A DNA stretch of 64,000 nucleotides from Priestia abyssalis. Lineage in GTDB: Bacteria > Bacillota > Bacilli > Bacillales > Bacillaceae_H. The notes below the pieces were generated by a model that did not search any database, was not told where the DNA came from, and saw only the letters and a program-made list of their open reading frames with translations. The position numbers were made by a program, and so were the translations under genes. Shown one piece after another: positions 16,590 to 25,523 of this stretch (position 1 is the stretch's first letter; each line of letters begins with the position of its first letter). Location: NCBI RefSeq assembly GCF_002019595.1, contig NZ_KV917369.1, positions 5,252,326 through 5,316,325 of the forward strand, read 5' to 3'.

Positions 16590-16780
16590 TGGTCTTATTA
16601 TAACGGTAGCCGGGGTAAAACGTAACTGCCCGTGGGACCTAGATCCCGTCAGCTAAACAGTTTGCCCCCTACTTGTAGAAACATGATTGAGGCTGGTTGG
16701 GACCTAGATCTCGTATAACAAGCGAAGCTGTGACACTGCAAGAAGGAATTAGGGGTACCGGCAAATAAGAGATTAGGAGA
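16590..16780 (+). ncRNA. candidate IS110 bridge RNA (left-end noncoding region)
   Basis: This conserved-looking, GC-richer noncoding stretch lies directly upstream of the IS110 transposase, where IS110-group elements encode their bridge RNA. Two near-identical 16-mers, GGGACCTAGATCCCGT at 16634-16649 and GGGACCTAGATCTCGT at 16699-16714, are spaced 65 bp apart, as expected if two structured loops are built on similar stems. The RNA ends and the target and donor guides were not determined. Confidence 0.55.
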
Positions 16781-16789
16781 TGATGGAGG

Positions 16790-18025
16790 ATGAATCCAGT
16801 CGTTGGTCTGGATATTTCAAAGGGAGAAAGTCAAGTTCAAGCTTTTGTAGATAAAGGCAAACCTTTTCGTAAGAGCTTTAAAGTATCTCATACTCTTGAT
16901 GGGCTTGGTTTACTTGTAGAGTTCTTAGATGATGTGCAGAAAGAAACAGGTCAGAAGCCTCCTGTGATTCTAGAAGCAACTGGACACTATCAGACACCAG
17001 TTGTCCAATATCTAGATGAACGTGGGTATTTATTAATTATTATTAATCCTTTAATTTCGTATAAGGCAAAGAGTTCAAGTCTAAGAAAAGTAAAGACAGA
17101 TGCAGTCGATGCATACCTACTCTGTGAATTGTATTATAAAGAGGAATTAGAGCCATACAAAAAGCGAGGGATTCAGTTATTAAACCTTCGTAATCTTACG
17201 AGACAACACGAAAATATTACAGGCGTTATGATTCAGACTAAGCTTCAATTTCAGGCTGTACTTGATCAGGTATTTCCTGAATATCGAGGAGTTTTCGGTG
17301 ATTTGTATTCTGTGGTATCACTCTTAACATTACAAGAGTTTCCGTCATCTGAAGACATATTAAAGGCTAGTGATGAAACAATCTCGAATAAGATCAAAGA
17401 ATTATGTCAAAGTCGCTCAATCAGATGGGCAAATGAAAAAGCTCTAAAACTAAAAGAGGCGGCAGCTCGTAATCCTTTTGAAAAAACAGTCTACCAGAGT
17501 CATATATTAAGCTTAGGTATGTACATTAACATTATTCTTCAATACAAAGAGCATCTATCAAGATTAGAGTCAGAGATAGACGCTCTCGCTAAAGAAATTG
17601 AAGAATATAATATTATCAAATCCATCCCCGGCATTGGAGAAAAAATCGCTGCCACGATTATTTCTGAAATCGGTGAGATAGATCGATTTAACCACCCTAA
17701 AAAGCTTGTCGCTTTCGCTGGTGTTGATCCTAGTGTATTTGAATCTGGTAAATTTAGAGCTACCCAAAACCGTATTACTAAAAGAGGATCAAGTAGACTT
17801 CGCCATGCCTTATATATGGCAGTTCGTTGTGCCATTCGTGATTGTCGTAAGAAGAAAACCACAGATGAAATACTCCCTAGAAACAAAAGAATGCGGGAGT
17901 TTTATGATAAGAAACGCGAAGAAGGAAAGCCCTTTAAGGTCGCTGTCATTGCTTGTGTAAACAAGCTCTTACATTGGATTTTTGCCTTATTAAAAAACAG
18001 AACAATTTTCCAAGATATAGCTTAA
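16790..18025 (+). CDS. IS110-family transposase (DEDD)
   Basis: This 411-residue, apparently intact transposase has an N-terminal RuvC-like domain with Asp8 (GLDISKG), Glu62 (LEATGHY) and Asp104/Asp107 (KTDAVDAYLL). A central coiled coil follows (LSRLESEIDALAKEIEEY), then the Transposase_20 domain with SIPGIGEKIAATIISEIG and RGSSRLRHALY, whose Ser334 or Ser335 is the likely nucleophile. GGAGATGATGGAGGATGAATCC places the ATG at 16790. IS110 elements lack terminal inverted repeats, so the element ends cannot be read directly; roughly 16.56-18.11 kb is likely. Confidence 0.9.
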   Translation: MNPVVGLDISKGESQVQAFVDKGKPFRKSFKVSHTLDGLGLLVEFLDDVQKETGQKPPVILEATGHYQTPVVQYLDERGYLLIIINPLISYKAKSSSLRKVKTDAVDAYLLCELYYKEELEPYKKRGIQLLNLRNLTRQHENITGVMIQTKLQFQAVLDQVFPEYRGVFGDLYSVVSLLTLQEFPSSEDILKASDETISNKIKELCQSRSIRWANEKALKLKEAAARNPFEKTVYQSHILSLGMYINIILQYKEHLSRLESEIDALAKEIEEYNIIKSIPGIGEKIAATIISEIGEIDRFNHPKKLVAFAGVDPSVFESGKFRATQNRITKRGSSRLRHALYMAVRCAIRDCRKKKTTDEILPRNKRMREFYDKKREEGKPFKVAVIACVNKLLHWIFALLKNRTIFQDIA

Positions 18026-18051
18026 TGACTATATCTAACTAAATAAAACAA

Positions 18052-18081
18052 AACCTTCCAAAATTAAGGTAGTGGAAGGTT
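18052..18081 (+). terminator. hairpin at the IS110 right end
   Basis: AACCTTCCA at 18052-18060 and TGGAAGGTT at 18073-18081 form a perfect 9-bp stem downstream of the transposase. Confidence 0.5.
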
Positions 18082-18234
18082 ATTTGGTGTGCGTATTTTT
18101 AGTATAGCATGAAATAATTTAAGTTTTTATTGAAAAATGTTGACAAACTATTAGCTGGTTTAGTTTAAGTGAAAATATTCATAAATTCTAACCTTACATA
18201 AATATCCAAATATAAGTACTATTTAAGAATATGG

Positions 18235-18381
18235 CCCTTTAATGGAACCATATAATAATCTTAAACACCTTTAGTTCATTTAACCGTCTTTGTTATCAAC
18301 ACTTGTTTGTTTAATACCACAACATAAAAAGGAGAAGAAAAACCAAAAGTTTCTCTTCCCTTTTTTTTGACTTTCATTCTG
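18235..18381. repeat. 146-bp direct repeat, right copy, holding the minJ terminator
   Basis: Same sequence as 11837-11982 plus one T. It ends 22 bp before the minJ stop codon and supplies its minus-strand terminator (GGAAGAGAAA stem with T-rich tail, 18330-18368). Confidence 0.95.
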
Positions 18382-18403
18382 TTAATTATAAAAAATCACA
18401 TAT

Positions 18404-19591
18404 CTATACCGCTTCAGGCTCACGGTCTTGATGGCTTTGTACAAAAAGCACACCGAGTTCATGATGTTCGCCGTCGTATAAGGCGCGCTGAACGAAGCGC
18501 ACTTCCCCGTTCACATCATTCACTTCCAGTTTACAGTACGCCCGGTTCAGCTGTAAGGCACGGTAAAATTCATTTACATCGGAAATCGATGCACCATTGA
18601 CCTTTAGAATCACTTCTCCTACTTTCAAGTCCATTTTCTCGGCCGGCGATTTAGGAATGAAGCCCAGGATAACAAGTCCTTTCTCTCTTTTTGAGAAAAA
18701 GAAAGGTGCATTTTCATCAGATAATCTTTGACCGGTACTAATGAACTCCCGCATCAAAATAGCCAGACTGGCAATAAAGACTGACGCAAGCGGATAGAAA
18801 AAAGCAATTGGTGTCAGCACGGCCACCACTACACCAAGCCCCAGCACACGTTTACCGGTATTGGCGATGGAATCTGCCGGCAGCATCCCTTGTACCTTTT
18901 GGAAAAAACCAATGCCAAACGGCACAAGAAGCAGACTGAACGTTTGATCTTGCAAAGAAAACGTCGGCCACCATGACAACAGCTTGGCCATACCCTCTCC
19001 GGGAATAAGCACCATGACAGGAACTCCCCACAATTTTTGCGAGAAATGGGCACCAATTGAAAACCCTCGCTTACTTTTTAAAATAGCTGGCGACGTTCCT
19101 TTTCCTCCGAATTTCCAAATTAAGTACCCTTCTGCCAAAAGAAGCAGCGCAAGCAAAATAGCCATTGAGATTAAAGGTGTTTCTTGTATATCCACAAGCC
19201 ATTTTTGAAGCAGCCCATTCGCTTCCGCCCTTTCCGGAATAAAGAAAGCGATTACCATCGTAAACCCAATGACGTATGCAGGCGACAACCATCGAAACGT
19301 CCAAGGACCGCTTAACAGTACGGTAATCAACGAAAGCAGCACAATGACCCCTATCGGCATATAAACGCCAGCGAAAACCGTCACAAGAGAAGCGATGACC
19401 CCTATCACCACACCCGGAAAAAACAAGTATTGTAACTCTAATACAAAATCGAATACACGAGTATGAAAATAGGTCCGCTCCCGTTTCACCCGTGCATGTC
19501 CCACAAAACAAGCCACCATGATAAAGAAGTACGTTAACGGATGCATAAAAAAGCGTCCGATTCCGTGCAGTCCTTCTGTTATAAGCTCCAT
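18404..19591 (-). CDS. minJ: MinJ, PDZ-domain topological determinant of division
   Basis: About 395 residues, essentially the length of B. subtilis MinJ, with multiple membrane segments over residues 15-290, then a cytoplasmic PDZ domain at about 300-380 (LVILGFIPKSPAEKMDLKVGEVILKVNG). MinJ bridges DivIVA and MinD at the poles and septum. The ATG at 19591 is favoured over a GTG six bases upstream on ribosome binding site spacing. It follows ctpB, as in B. subtilis, but a terminator separates them. Confidence 0.9.
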   Translation of the reverse strand: MELITEGLHGIGRFFMHPLTYFFIMVACFVGHARVKRERTYFHTRVFDFVLELQYLFFPGVVIGVIASLVTVFAGVYMPIGVIVLLSLITVLLSGPWTFRWLSPAYVIGFTMVIAFFIPERAEANGLLQKWLVDIQETPLISMAILLALLLLAEGYLIWKFGGKGTSPAILKSKRGFSIGAHFSQKLWGVPVMVLIPGEGMAKLLSWWPTFSLQDQTFSLLLVPFGIGFFQKVQGMLPADSIANTGKRVLGLGVVVAVLTPIAFFYPLASVFIASLAILMREFISTGQRLSDENAPFFFSKREKGLVILGFIPKSPAEKMDLKVGEVILKVNGASISDVNEFYRALQLNRAYCKLEVNDVNGEVRFVQRALYDGEHHELGVLFVQSHQDREPEAV

Positions 19592-19670
19592 CTCCACTCA
19601 CCGCCCTGTATTTCTCTTTTTTCTATCTAAATCTTTAAATGTTTTCCAAAAACATACTATTATTTTAACA

Positions 19671-19725
19671 AAAAAGAAGATGCCTCAAAAGTGTAAAACG
19701 ACACTTTCGAGACATCCTCTTATAT
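19671..19725 (-). terminator. terminator between ctpB and minJ
   Basis: GATGCCTCAAAAGTGT and ACACTTTCGAGACATC form a long imperfect stem; on the minus strand it is followed by CTTCTTTTTT. Confidence 0.8.
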
Positions 19726-19731
19726 TTTATT

Positions 19732-21183
19732 TTACTTTTGACTCAACAGTTTAATCGCCGTTTGAAGCTGGCGGTCATTCTTCTCAGATTGAATTTGTTC
19801 AAGAAGTTTCGTTTGAATAAGCGAAGCCGTTTTTTCATCAATGGCTCCCGTCACTTCCGCTTTATTGGCTTGCTGGAACGCTTTAACAGCCGTTTCGGTC
19901 TGCTTATCGAAGTAGCCATCTGTACGGCCAGGCTCAAATCCTAGTCCTTTTAACATCTCTTGTGCATTTTTGATTTGATTGTTATTCATGTCATACACAA
20001 GCGTTTCTTCCACTTGGATTGGGTTTGCATAGTAATAGTCCGGCTGTTTTACTTCGACCGTCGGCTTCACGCCTTTTTCATGAATCCAATTGCCGTCCGG
20101 CGTCAGCCATTTATAGAACGTTAGTTTAATGTTGCTTCCGTCTTCCATCGGAACGGCTTGCTGGACAGTTCCTTTCCCGAACGACTTTTCGCCGACCAGT
20201 TCATAGCCGCCCGCTTCTTTTAACGCACCGGCCAAAATTTCAGAAGCAGACGCGCTGCCCCGGTCGATCAGCCCTACAATCGGATAATCTTTCTTCTCTT
20301 TCAAAGAAGAGAATACCCGCTGCTTCTCTCCATTACGTTCTTCAATTTGAACATACGGTTTTTCTTCCGTGACAATCTCTTTTAAAATGTTTTCTACACT
20401 TTGCAAATAGCCGCCCGGATTTCCGCGAACATCAAGGATAAGACCGTCAATTCCTTTTTTCTCAAGGGATTTAAGCTGGTCGTTGAATTCTTGTGCCGTT
20501 GATTCCGAGAACGATGTGATTTCCATATAACCGATTTGCTTACCATTTGATTTCTTGACGGATGAATAAACCGTTTCGATTGGAATTTCATCGCGTTTCA
20601 CACTAACTTTCAACGGCTCTTTCACACCAGGACGCTCTATATCCAGTTTCACCGTCGAGCCTTTTTTGCCGCGAATCTTTAATACGGCTTGATATAAATC
20701 CAATCCTTCAATACTTTTACCGTCGATGCGGATAATTTGGTCGTTTGGCTTCAGTCCTGCCTTTTCAGCCGGTGAATCTTTAAAAGGCGCCACAATGGTG
20801 ACTTTTCCTTCAACCATGCTCACTTCAGCTCCGATTCCTTCAAACGATGAATCGAGGGATTCCGTGAACTGTTTAGACGTGTCTTTGTCCATGTACACAG
20901 AGTACGGGTCTTTTAATGTTTCGACCATTCCTTGAATCGCACCATCTAACACTTTGTCTTTATCGATATCTTTATAGTACTGGGTCGAAATCAATTCATA
21001 GGCTTGTCTAATTTTCTCGAAATGTTCATCTACAGAGGCACTGTCCGCTTCACCCTTCACCGGCAGTGAGACATGATCACTCACCGCAAGATTTTGCTGG
21101 AAAAGCTGTAAACCAAAATACGTTCCGACAGCACCTGCCATTAACGAGACAAACATCAATATGGCTACTAATTTCCGGTTCAA
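19732..21183 (-). CDS. ctpB: S41-family carboxy-terminal processing protease
   Basis: The 483-residue protein is read from the TTG at 21183, eight bases after AGGAGG; the ATG 24 bases upstream has a weaker site. The N-terminal membrane anchor is LVAILMFVSLMAGAVGTYFG. A PDZ domain lies at about 115-195 (VAPFKDSPAEKAGLKPNDQI), then the S41 catalytic core with Ser312 (GSASASEI) and Lys337 (SFGKGTVQ), and a peptidoglycan-binding repeat at about 410-470 (LKGLGFEPGRTDGYFDKQTETAVKAFQ). In B. subtilis CtpB acts in the SpoIVFA/SigK checkpoint; gene order next to minJ supports CtpB. Confidence 0.9.
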   Translation of the reverse strand: MNRKLVAILMFVSLMAGAVGTYFGLQLFQQNLAVSDHVSLPVKGEADSASVDEHFEKIRQAYELISTQYYKDIDKDKVLDGAIQGMVETLKDPYSVYMDKDTSKQFTESLDSSFEGIGAEVSMVEGKVTIVAPFKDSPAEKAGLKPNDQIIRIDGKSIEGLDLYQAVLKIRGKKGSTVKLDIERPGVKEPLKVSVKRDEIPIETVYSSVKKSNGKQIGYMEITSFSESTAQEFNDQLKSLEKKGIDGLILDVRGNPGGYLQSVENILKEIVTEEKPYVQIEERNGEKQRVFSSLKEKKDYPIVGLIDRGSASASEILAGALKEAGGYELVGEKSFGKGTVQQAVPMEDGSNIKLTFYKWLTPDGNWIHEKGVKPTVEVKQPDYYYANPIQVEETLVYDMNNNQIKNAQEMLKGLGFEPGRTDGYFDKQTETAVKAFQQANKAEVTGAIDEKTASLIQTKLLEQIQSEKNDRQLQTAIKLLSQK

Positions 21184-21266
21184 TTGCGCTACCTCCTCAG
21201 CCCGCATTTCTCTTCCTATTATAAACAAAATGGGATAAACTATGTAAAACTTTTACCTGTAAGCAC

Positions 21267-21529
21267 GTTCAAAAAGGAGGACAAAAAGGACCGAGAAGTT
21301 CGAGGAAGCGCCGCTTTGAGTAACGGAGCGCAAGCTGGTCGCTACGAAAGCATTTTCCTCGCACGAAGAAAAAGTGTTTTTCTTTTTCGAGGATATGGTG
21401 TTAATACGTGAGTAACGGAAAAGCAAGCTTAGGAAGCCCGACTAAGAACCGCCACGTCAATCACCAACGTCGGATCAGCACTTCCTGTGCAAGTAATTTC
21501 GATGGTCATTTTTCCCAGACTTTTTGAAC
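21267..21529. repeat. MITE-like element, copy A (263 bp)
   Basis: Bounded by GTTCAAAAAG and CTTTTTGAAC. Internally it shares long near-identical stretches with copy B (26458-26662), including GAGTAACGGAGCGCAAGCTG and a TCCTCG hairpin. It carries no gene, and the ORFs over it are not conserved in frame between copies. Confidence 0.85.
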
Positions 21530-21540
21530 AACTTCTATAA

Positions 21541-21574
21541 AAAAGGCATCACCCAAAAGGTGTGATGCCTTTTT
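21541..21574 (-). terminator. terminator after the M23 gene
   Basis: AAAAAGGCATCACC pairs with GGTGTGATGCCTTTTT; A- and T-runs make it bidirectional. Confidence 0.85.
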
Positions 21575-21629
21575 ACCACTATATGATAACTTGTACATTT
21601 TATGCGAACTAATTCAAACTGCCCGTTTC

Positions 21630-22910
21630 TTAACCGCCGATGTATGGTCTTGGGTCTACTGAATTGGACTTGCTTTGATTCCAAGCACCTTTATGAATCT
21701 CAAAGTGCAAGTGGGCACCTTTTGAACGGCCCGTGTTACCCATGTATCCTAAGAACTGTCCTTTTTCTACTGTTTGACCTTCAGATACAGCACGGTTTTC
21801 CATATGTGCGTACACGGTTGTATACACTTGTCCGTTAATTACATGTGTAATGAATACAACGTTTCCGTAACTTGAAGAATAGTAAGAACGGATAACCTTT
21901 CCACTGGCTGCCGCTACGATCGGCACATCGCCGCCGCGCTTACCGATATCGACACCCGCGTGTAGTTTGCCCCAACGGCCGCCATATCCAGACGTAATTG
22001 GACCGTTCGCCGGTTTCATGAACATGCCGCCTGTTACGGCCGGCATCGAGCTTGCTGACGGTGCGGAAGAAACGTTAGACGATGAAGATCCCGAAGGTTG
22101 CTTCGCCGCTTCTGCTGCGCGTTTCCTTGCTTCCTCTGCCTTGCGTGCCTCTTCTGCCATCATTGCTTTAATCGCTGATTCTTGATTGGCCAGCAGTTTA
22201 TCTTCGTTTTCAAGCTGATGGATTTCATGCTCTTTATGCTCTTCTTCTTTCTCAAGCTGCGCCATTAACGCGTTCTTTTTCTCTACTTGCTGCTGAAGCT
22301 CTTTTTTCAAGCCTTCCAGCTCTTTTAGCTTTGATTCCAAAGAAGCTAGTTGGGTTTGCAATTCATCTTCTTTTTCCTGCTTCAAGCGTTTATCTTCTTC
22401 ATGCTGCTTTAAAATATCTTTATCGGCTTGAACGATCGTGCTCACCGCACTTACACGGCTGACGAAATCACCGAAGCTTTGGGAATCAAGAATTACTTCT
22501 AAATAGTCTACTGTTCCGCCGCTTTCTTGCAGTGCACGGGCACGAGCTTTTAATAATTCATTTCGTTTGTTAATACGCTCTGTCACGATTTGAATTTCTT
22601 GCTTTAATTTTTCGATGGCTTCGTTTGTTTCCTTGATTTCCGTTTCTTTCACACGGATTTTTTCATTCGTATCCGCTACTGCGGTATCAAGACGCTCGAG
22701 TTCTTGCTCGATCTTTTTTTGTTCTGCTTGCAATCTCTCAATCTCTTTACGATTCTCTTCCACACCATTAGAAATCGTTGAACGCTTTTCTTTTACTTGA
22801 TTGATTTTATTTTGAAGTGTTGAATTAGCTGAAACTTGAGTAGCGACCGGCCATAAGCTGCTTATGCCAATCATTACGGCTGTTGAAACGGATAAGACTT
22901 TGCGCTTCAT
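21630..22910 (-). CDS. secreted M23 peptidase with PcsB/CwlO-like coiled coil
   Basis: This 426-residue protein starts at the ATG at 22910 behind GGGGGAAAGG. It has a signal peptide (MKRKVLSVSTAVMIGISSLW, cleavage near VSA-NS), a coiled coil over about 30-270 with YLEVILDSQSFGDFVSRVSAV, an Ala/Ser linker and an M23 domain with zinc ligands in LHAGVDIG and GAHLHFEIH. M23 enzymes are D,D- or D,L-endopeptidases of peptidoglycan. It directly follows ftsE-ftsX, so it is the probable extracellular partner activated by FtsEX, as PcsB, CwlO or EnvC are elsewhere. Confidence 0.88.
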   Translation of the reverse strand: MKRKVLSVSTAVMIGISSLWPVATQVSANSTLQNKINQVKEKRSTISNGVEENRKEIERLQAEQKKIEQELERLDTAVADTNEKIRVKETEIKETNEAIEKLKQEIQIVTERINKRNELLKARARALQESGGTVDYLEVILDSQSFGDFVSRVSAVSTIVQADKDILKQHEEDKRLKQEKEDELQTQLASLESKLKELEGLKKELQQQVEKKNALMAQLEKEEEHKEHEIHQLENEDKLLANQESAIKAMMAEEARKAEEARKRAAEAAKQPSGSSSSNVSSAPSASSMPAVTGGMFMKPANGPITSGYGGRWGKLHAGVDIGKRGGDVPIVAAASGKVIRSYYSSSYGNVVFITHVINGQVYTTVYAHMENRAVSEGQTVEKGQFLGYMGNTGRSKGAHLHFEIHKGAWNQSKSNSVDPRPYIGG

Positions 22911-22977
22911 CGTTTCCTTTCCCCCTAACTTTTTTCCGCTTTCTTTCGTACACATTCATGCGAACTCATATGTATAT

Positions 22978-23004
22978 CCGCCTTTTGCTGCAAGCAAAAG
23001 GCGG
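22978..23004 (-). terminator. hairpin between ftsX and the M23 gene
   Basis: CCGCCTTTTGCT pairs with AGCAAAAGGCGG over a 3-base loop. There is no T-run, so it may be a partial terminator or processing site. Confidence 0.55.
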
Positions 23005-23018
23005 TACGCTTTGCTTTG

Positions 23019-23912
23019 TTATTTTTGTAAAAACTTACGAACTGAAATGAAGCTTCCCCACATGCCGATACAAGCCCCAATAACAACCAACAAGAGCGAC
23101 ACTTGAATGGTCAGCGGGAATGTCGGCAGCAACATGAAGAAGGAATCGTCCAACTTCGGCTTCACATTCGCAAATAAATAGTTATAAGAACCGATCAGAA
23201 CGATAATCGGAATGATTGATCCAAGCACGCCTAAGAAAAGTCCTTCCAAAAAGAACGGCCAGCGAATAAAAGCGTTCGTCGCCCCTACCAATCTCATAAT
23301 CTCAATTTCCGAACGTCGTGCCACGATTGTAATTTTAATGGTATTAGAGATTAAGAACATTGCTGTAAAGATAAGTCCAATAATTAAAGCAAGGCCGATA
23401 TTACGGGAAACGTTGATGACCTTGAATAACTTCTGCACCTGTTTTTCCCCGTACTTCACTTTCGCGGCATACGGATATTTCTCGATTTGCTTAGCCACAC
23501 CGATAATGTCCTCTGGCTTTTTCGTTTTCACGATATACACGTCATTCAACGGATTTTGCTGTTCAAATAATTTGAAGGCTTGTCCTTCTTCTCCAAGACT
23601 TTTAATCAAACTCTTCAGCTCTTCATCCCTGGAAGAATATTGGACGTTCGCCACTTTCGGCAAGGCTTCAATTTTCGCTTTCAACGCTTGTTTATCTGCA
23701 TCTTTCGCAGCCAGATCGATATGAACGCGAATTTCCACATCTCCTTCAACGGAAGAAGCAAAGTTGTTCAAGTTCAACATCAAAATCAAAAACACGCCGA
23801 CAAGCATCAGCGTAATCGTTACGGCACTGACGGACGCAAATGTCATCCAACTGTTGCGCCCTAAACTCTTGACACCTTCCCGAAGGTGGCGGATGAATGT
23901 TCTACCCTTCAT
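23019..23912 (-). CDS. ftsX: cell division ABC transporter permease FtsX
   Basis: This 297-residue protein has an N-terminal cytoplasmic tail, a membrane segment (VSAVTITLMLVGVFLILML), an extracellular domain of about 110 residues and three C-terminal membrane segments, the FtsX/MacB layout. The ATG at 23912 is preceded by AGAGGTGA inside ftsE and overlaps the ftsE stop by 11 bp, indicating translational coupling. With FtsE it transmits ATP hydrolysis to a cell-wall hydrolase outside the membrane; the next gene downstream encodes one. Confidence 0.92.
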   Translation of the reverse strand: MKGRTFIRHLREGVKSLGRNSWMTFASVSAVTITLMLVGVFLILMLNLNNFASSVEGDVEIRVHIDLAAKDADKQALKAKIEALPKVANVQYSSRDEELKSLIKSLGEEGQAFKLFEQQNPLNDVYIVKTKKPEDIIGVAKQIEKYPYAAKVKYGEKQVQKLFKVINVSRNIGLALIIGLIFTAMFLISNTIKITIVARRSEIEIMRLVGATNAFIRWPFFLEGLFLGVLGSIIPIIVLIGSYNYLFANVKPKLDDSFFMLLPTFPLTIQVSLLLVVIGACIGMWGSFISVRKFLQK

Positions 23913-24588
23913 AACCGTAATCACCTCTTACTTCATCGCGCGCAATTCTACCGTTTTCGATCGCAATCACACGCTTGCGAATCGTATTGACGATTTCACG
24001 GTTATGGGTTGCCATCACAACCGTTGTTCCGCGCTTATTAATCTCCTTGAAAATGTCCATGATCTCCCAAGATGTTTCCGGATCCAGATTCCCGGTCGGT
24101 TCATCCGCAATCACGACTTTCGGATTGTTCACAATGGAACGAGCGATGGAAATCCGCTGCTGTTCACCGCCTGAAAGTTCATCCGGCAGAGAACGGACTT
24201 TGTGCTTCAATTTCACAAGATCCAGCACTTCCATTACCCGGGTTCGAATTTTGTCCGGGTGCTCTTCAATCACTTCAAGTGCGAACGCGACATTTTCATA
24301 CACAGTCAGCTTCGGCAGCAATTTGAAGTCCTGGAATACGACTCCCAAGTTACGGCGGAAGATTGGTACTTTACTATTTTTTAATTTTTCAAGATTTACC
24401 CCATTAACGATGATTTGTCCTGAAGTCGGCTGTTCTTCACGGTACATCATTTTAATAAATGTCGATTTTCCTGCTCCGCTCGGGCCGACAACGTACACAA
24501 ACTCACCTGGATTTATTTTGACATTGATGCCGTTAATGGCCTTAACGCCATTCGGATACGTTTTATAAACGTCCTTCATTTCAATCAT
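23902..24588 (-). CDS. ftsE: cell division ATP-binding protein FtsE
   Basis: The 228-residue protein (start at the ATG at 24588, behind TAGGTGA) has the same length as B. subtilis FtsE. Walker A is GPSGAGKST, the signature is LSGGEQQR, Walker B is VVIADEPTGNLD and the switch His is in MATHN. It drives FtsX. A MITE copy sits just upstream. Confidence 0.93.
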   Translation of the reverse strand: MIEMKDVYKTYPNGVKAINGINVKINPGEFVYVVGPSGAGKSTFIKMMYREEQPTSGQIIVNGVNLEKLKNSKVPIFRRNLGVVFQDFKLLPKLTVYENVAFALEVIEEHPDKIRTRVMEVLDLVKLKHKVRSLPDELSGGEQQRISIARSIVNNPKVVIADEPTGNLDPETSWEIMDIFKEINKRGTTVVMATHNREIVNTIRKRVIAIENGRIARDEVRGDYGYEG

Positions 24589-24621
24589 CTTTATCACCTA
24601 ATTAACTCGATTTTAAAGGAT

Positions 24622-24696
24622 GTTCAAAAAGTTTAAAAGATAACCGGCGTCAGCTTTATGAAACGCTGTTTCAAGCGGTACCTCGATTTTTTGAAC
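24622..24696. repeat. MITE-like element, short copy C
   Basis: GTTCAAAAAG at 24622 and TTTTTTGAAC ending at 24696 bracket about 75 bp, with GGCGTCAGCTT matching the complementary strand of copy B. It lies in the ftsE leader, inverted relative to copies A and B. Confidence 0.65.
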
Positions 24697-24950
24697 AAAC
24701 ATTTTTAGTGAATGTATGTAATCACTCAGAAGTTTCGACAGAATCCTTAAAATATCTACAAAATTCACGACACGTTTTTTCACGCCATACCATTATAACA
24801 TTAAACATTGTCAAGATAAGCCTTAAAAATATTACATTTTCATTTCAATTGTGACATTAGTAGGAAATATATTCCTGTAAAAACTATTTCTACATGTCTT
24901 TTTTTGTCTAAAACCATGACTTTTAACCTACTTTGAACACTGGCCATAAT

Positions 24951-24995
24951 AAAAGAACCCTTCCCGAAATGGTTCATTTCGAGAAGGGTTCTTTT
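24951..24995 (-). terminator. terminator after cccB
   Basis: AAAAGAACCCTTC and GAAGGGTTCTTTT form a long stem around CGAAATGGTTCATTTCGA. Confidence 0.85.
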
Positions 24996-25005
24996 GAAAA
25001 AACGT

Positions 25006-25347
25006 TTATTTCTTAGCAGCCAGCCATTCTGCCACTTTTGATGCGTCTTCGCCCTCCAACACACCTTTAGGCATGCCGCCTTGGCCGTTTATGATGATAT
25101 TCTCAATATCCTCTTTTGAATATTTGCCGCCCACTTGTTGAAGACTTGGCCCTGCTCCGCCGCTAAGGTCTTGGCCATGACAGGCCGCACAGCTTTGCTG
25201 GAACATTTTTTCTGCGTCATCGGCACTCGCCGTTTCACCAGCAGGTGCATTTTCTTCTTTTGGCGCTTCTTCCGCAGAATCACCGCCGCCACAGGCTGCA
25301 AGAGCAAGTGATGTCCCCATTAACAATGCCATCCATTTCTTTTTCAC
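25006..25347 (-). CDS. cccB: cytochrome c551-type lipoprotein
   Basis: This 113-residue protein has a lipoprotein signal peptide ending LALAAC (lipobox Cys about residue 19), an acidic linker of about 25 residues, and a small class I cytochrome c domain with the haem motif CAACH and a distal Met in GGMPKG. It is a membrane-tethered electron carrier of the respiratory chain. Position beside ftsE and yvjA matches B. subtilis cccB. Confidence 0.92.
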   Translation of the reverse strand: MKKKWMALLMGTSLALAACGGGDSAEEAPKEENAPAGETASADDAEKMFQQSCAACHGQDLSGGAGPSLQQVGGKYSKEDIENIIINGQGGMPKGVLEGEDASKVAEWLAAKK

Positions 25348-25523
25348 GTTCTGTTCCCCCTAAAAAAAAATTATCAATAAATGCACTTCCCCCGCTCGAA
25401 TCCATCCCTTCCCATGTTGCAGGTACGTTCAAAGTCTACAATAAAAGTAGGAATTTCTTCATCTAACCCCAAAAATATGGAAAGTTTATCCACTGAGCAA
25501 AGGTTCACTTTATTATAACCTAC

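Noticed and set aside
21184-21411. 75-aa plus-strand ORF over MITE copy A
   Set aside because: Not maintained in copy B, so the repeat is noncoding.
24840-25064. 74-aa minus-strand ORF downstream of cccB
   Set aside because: Starts inside cccB in another frame and runs through its terminator.
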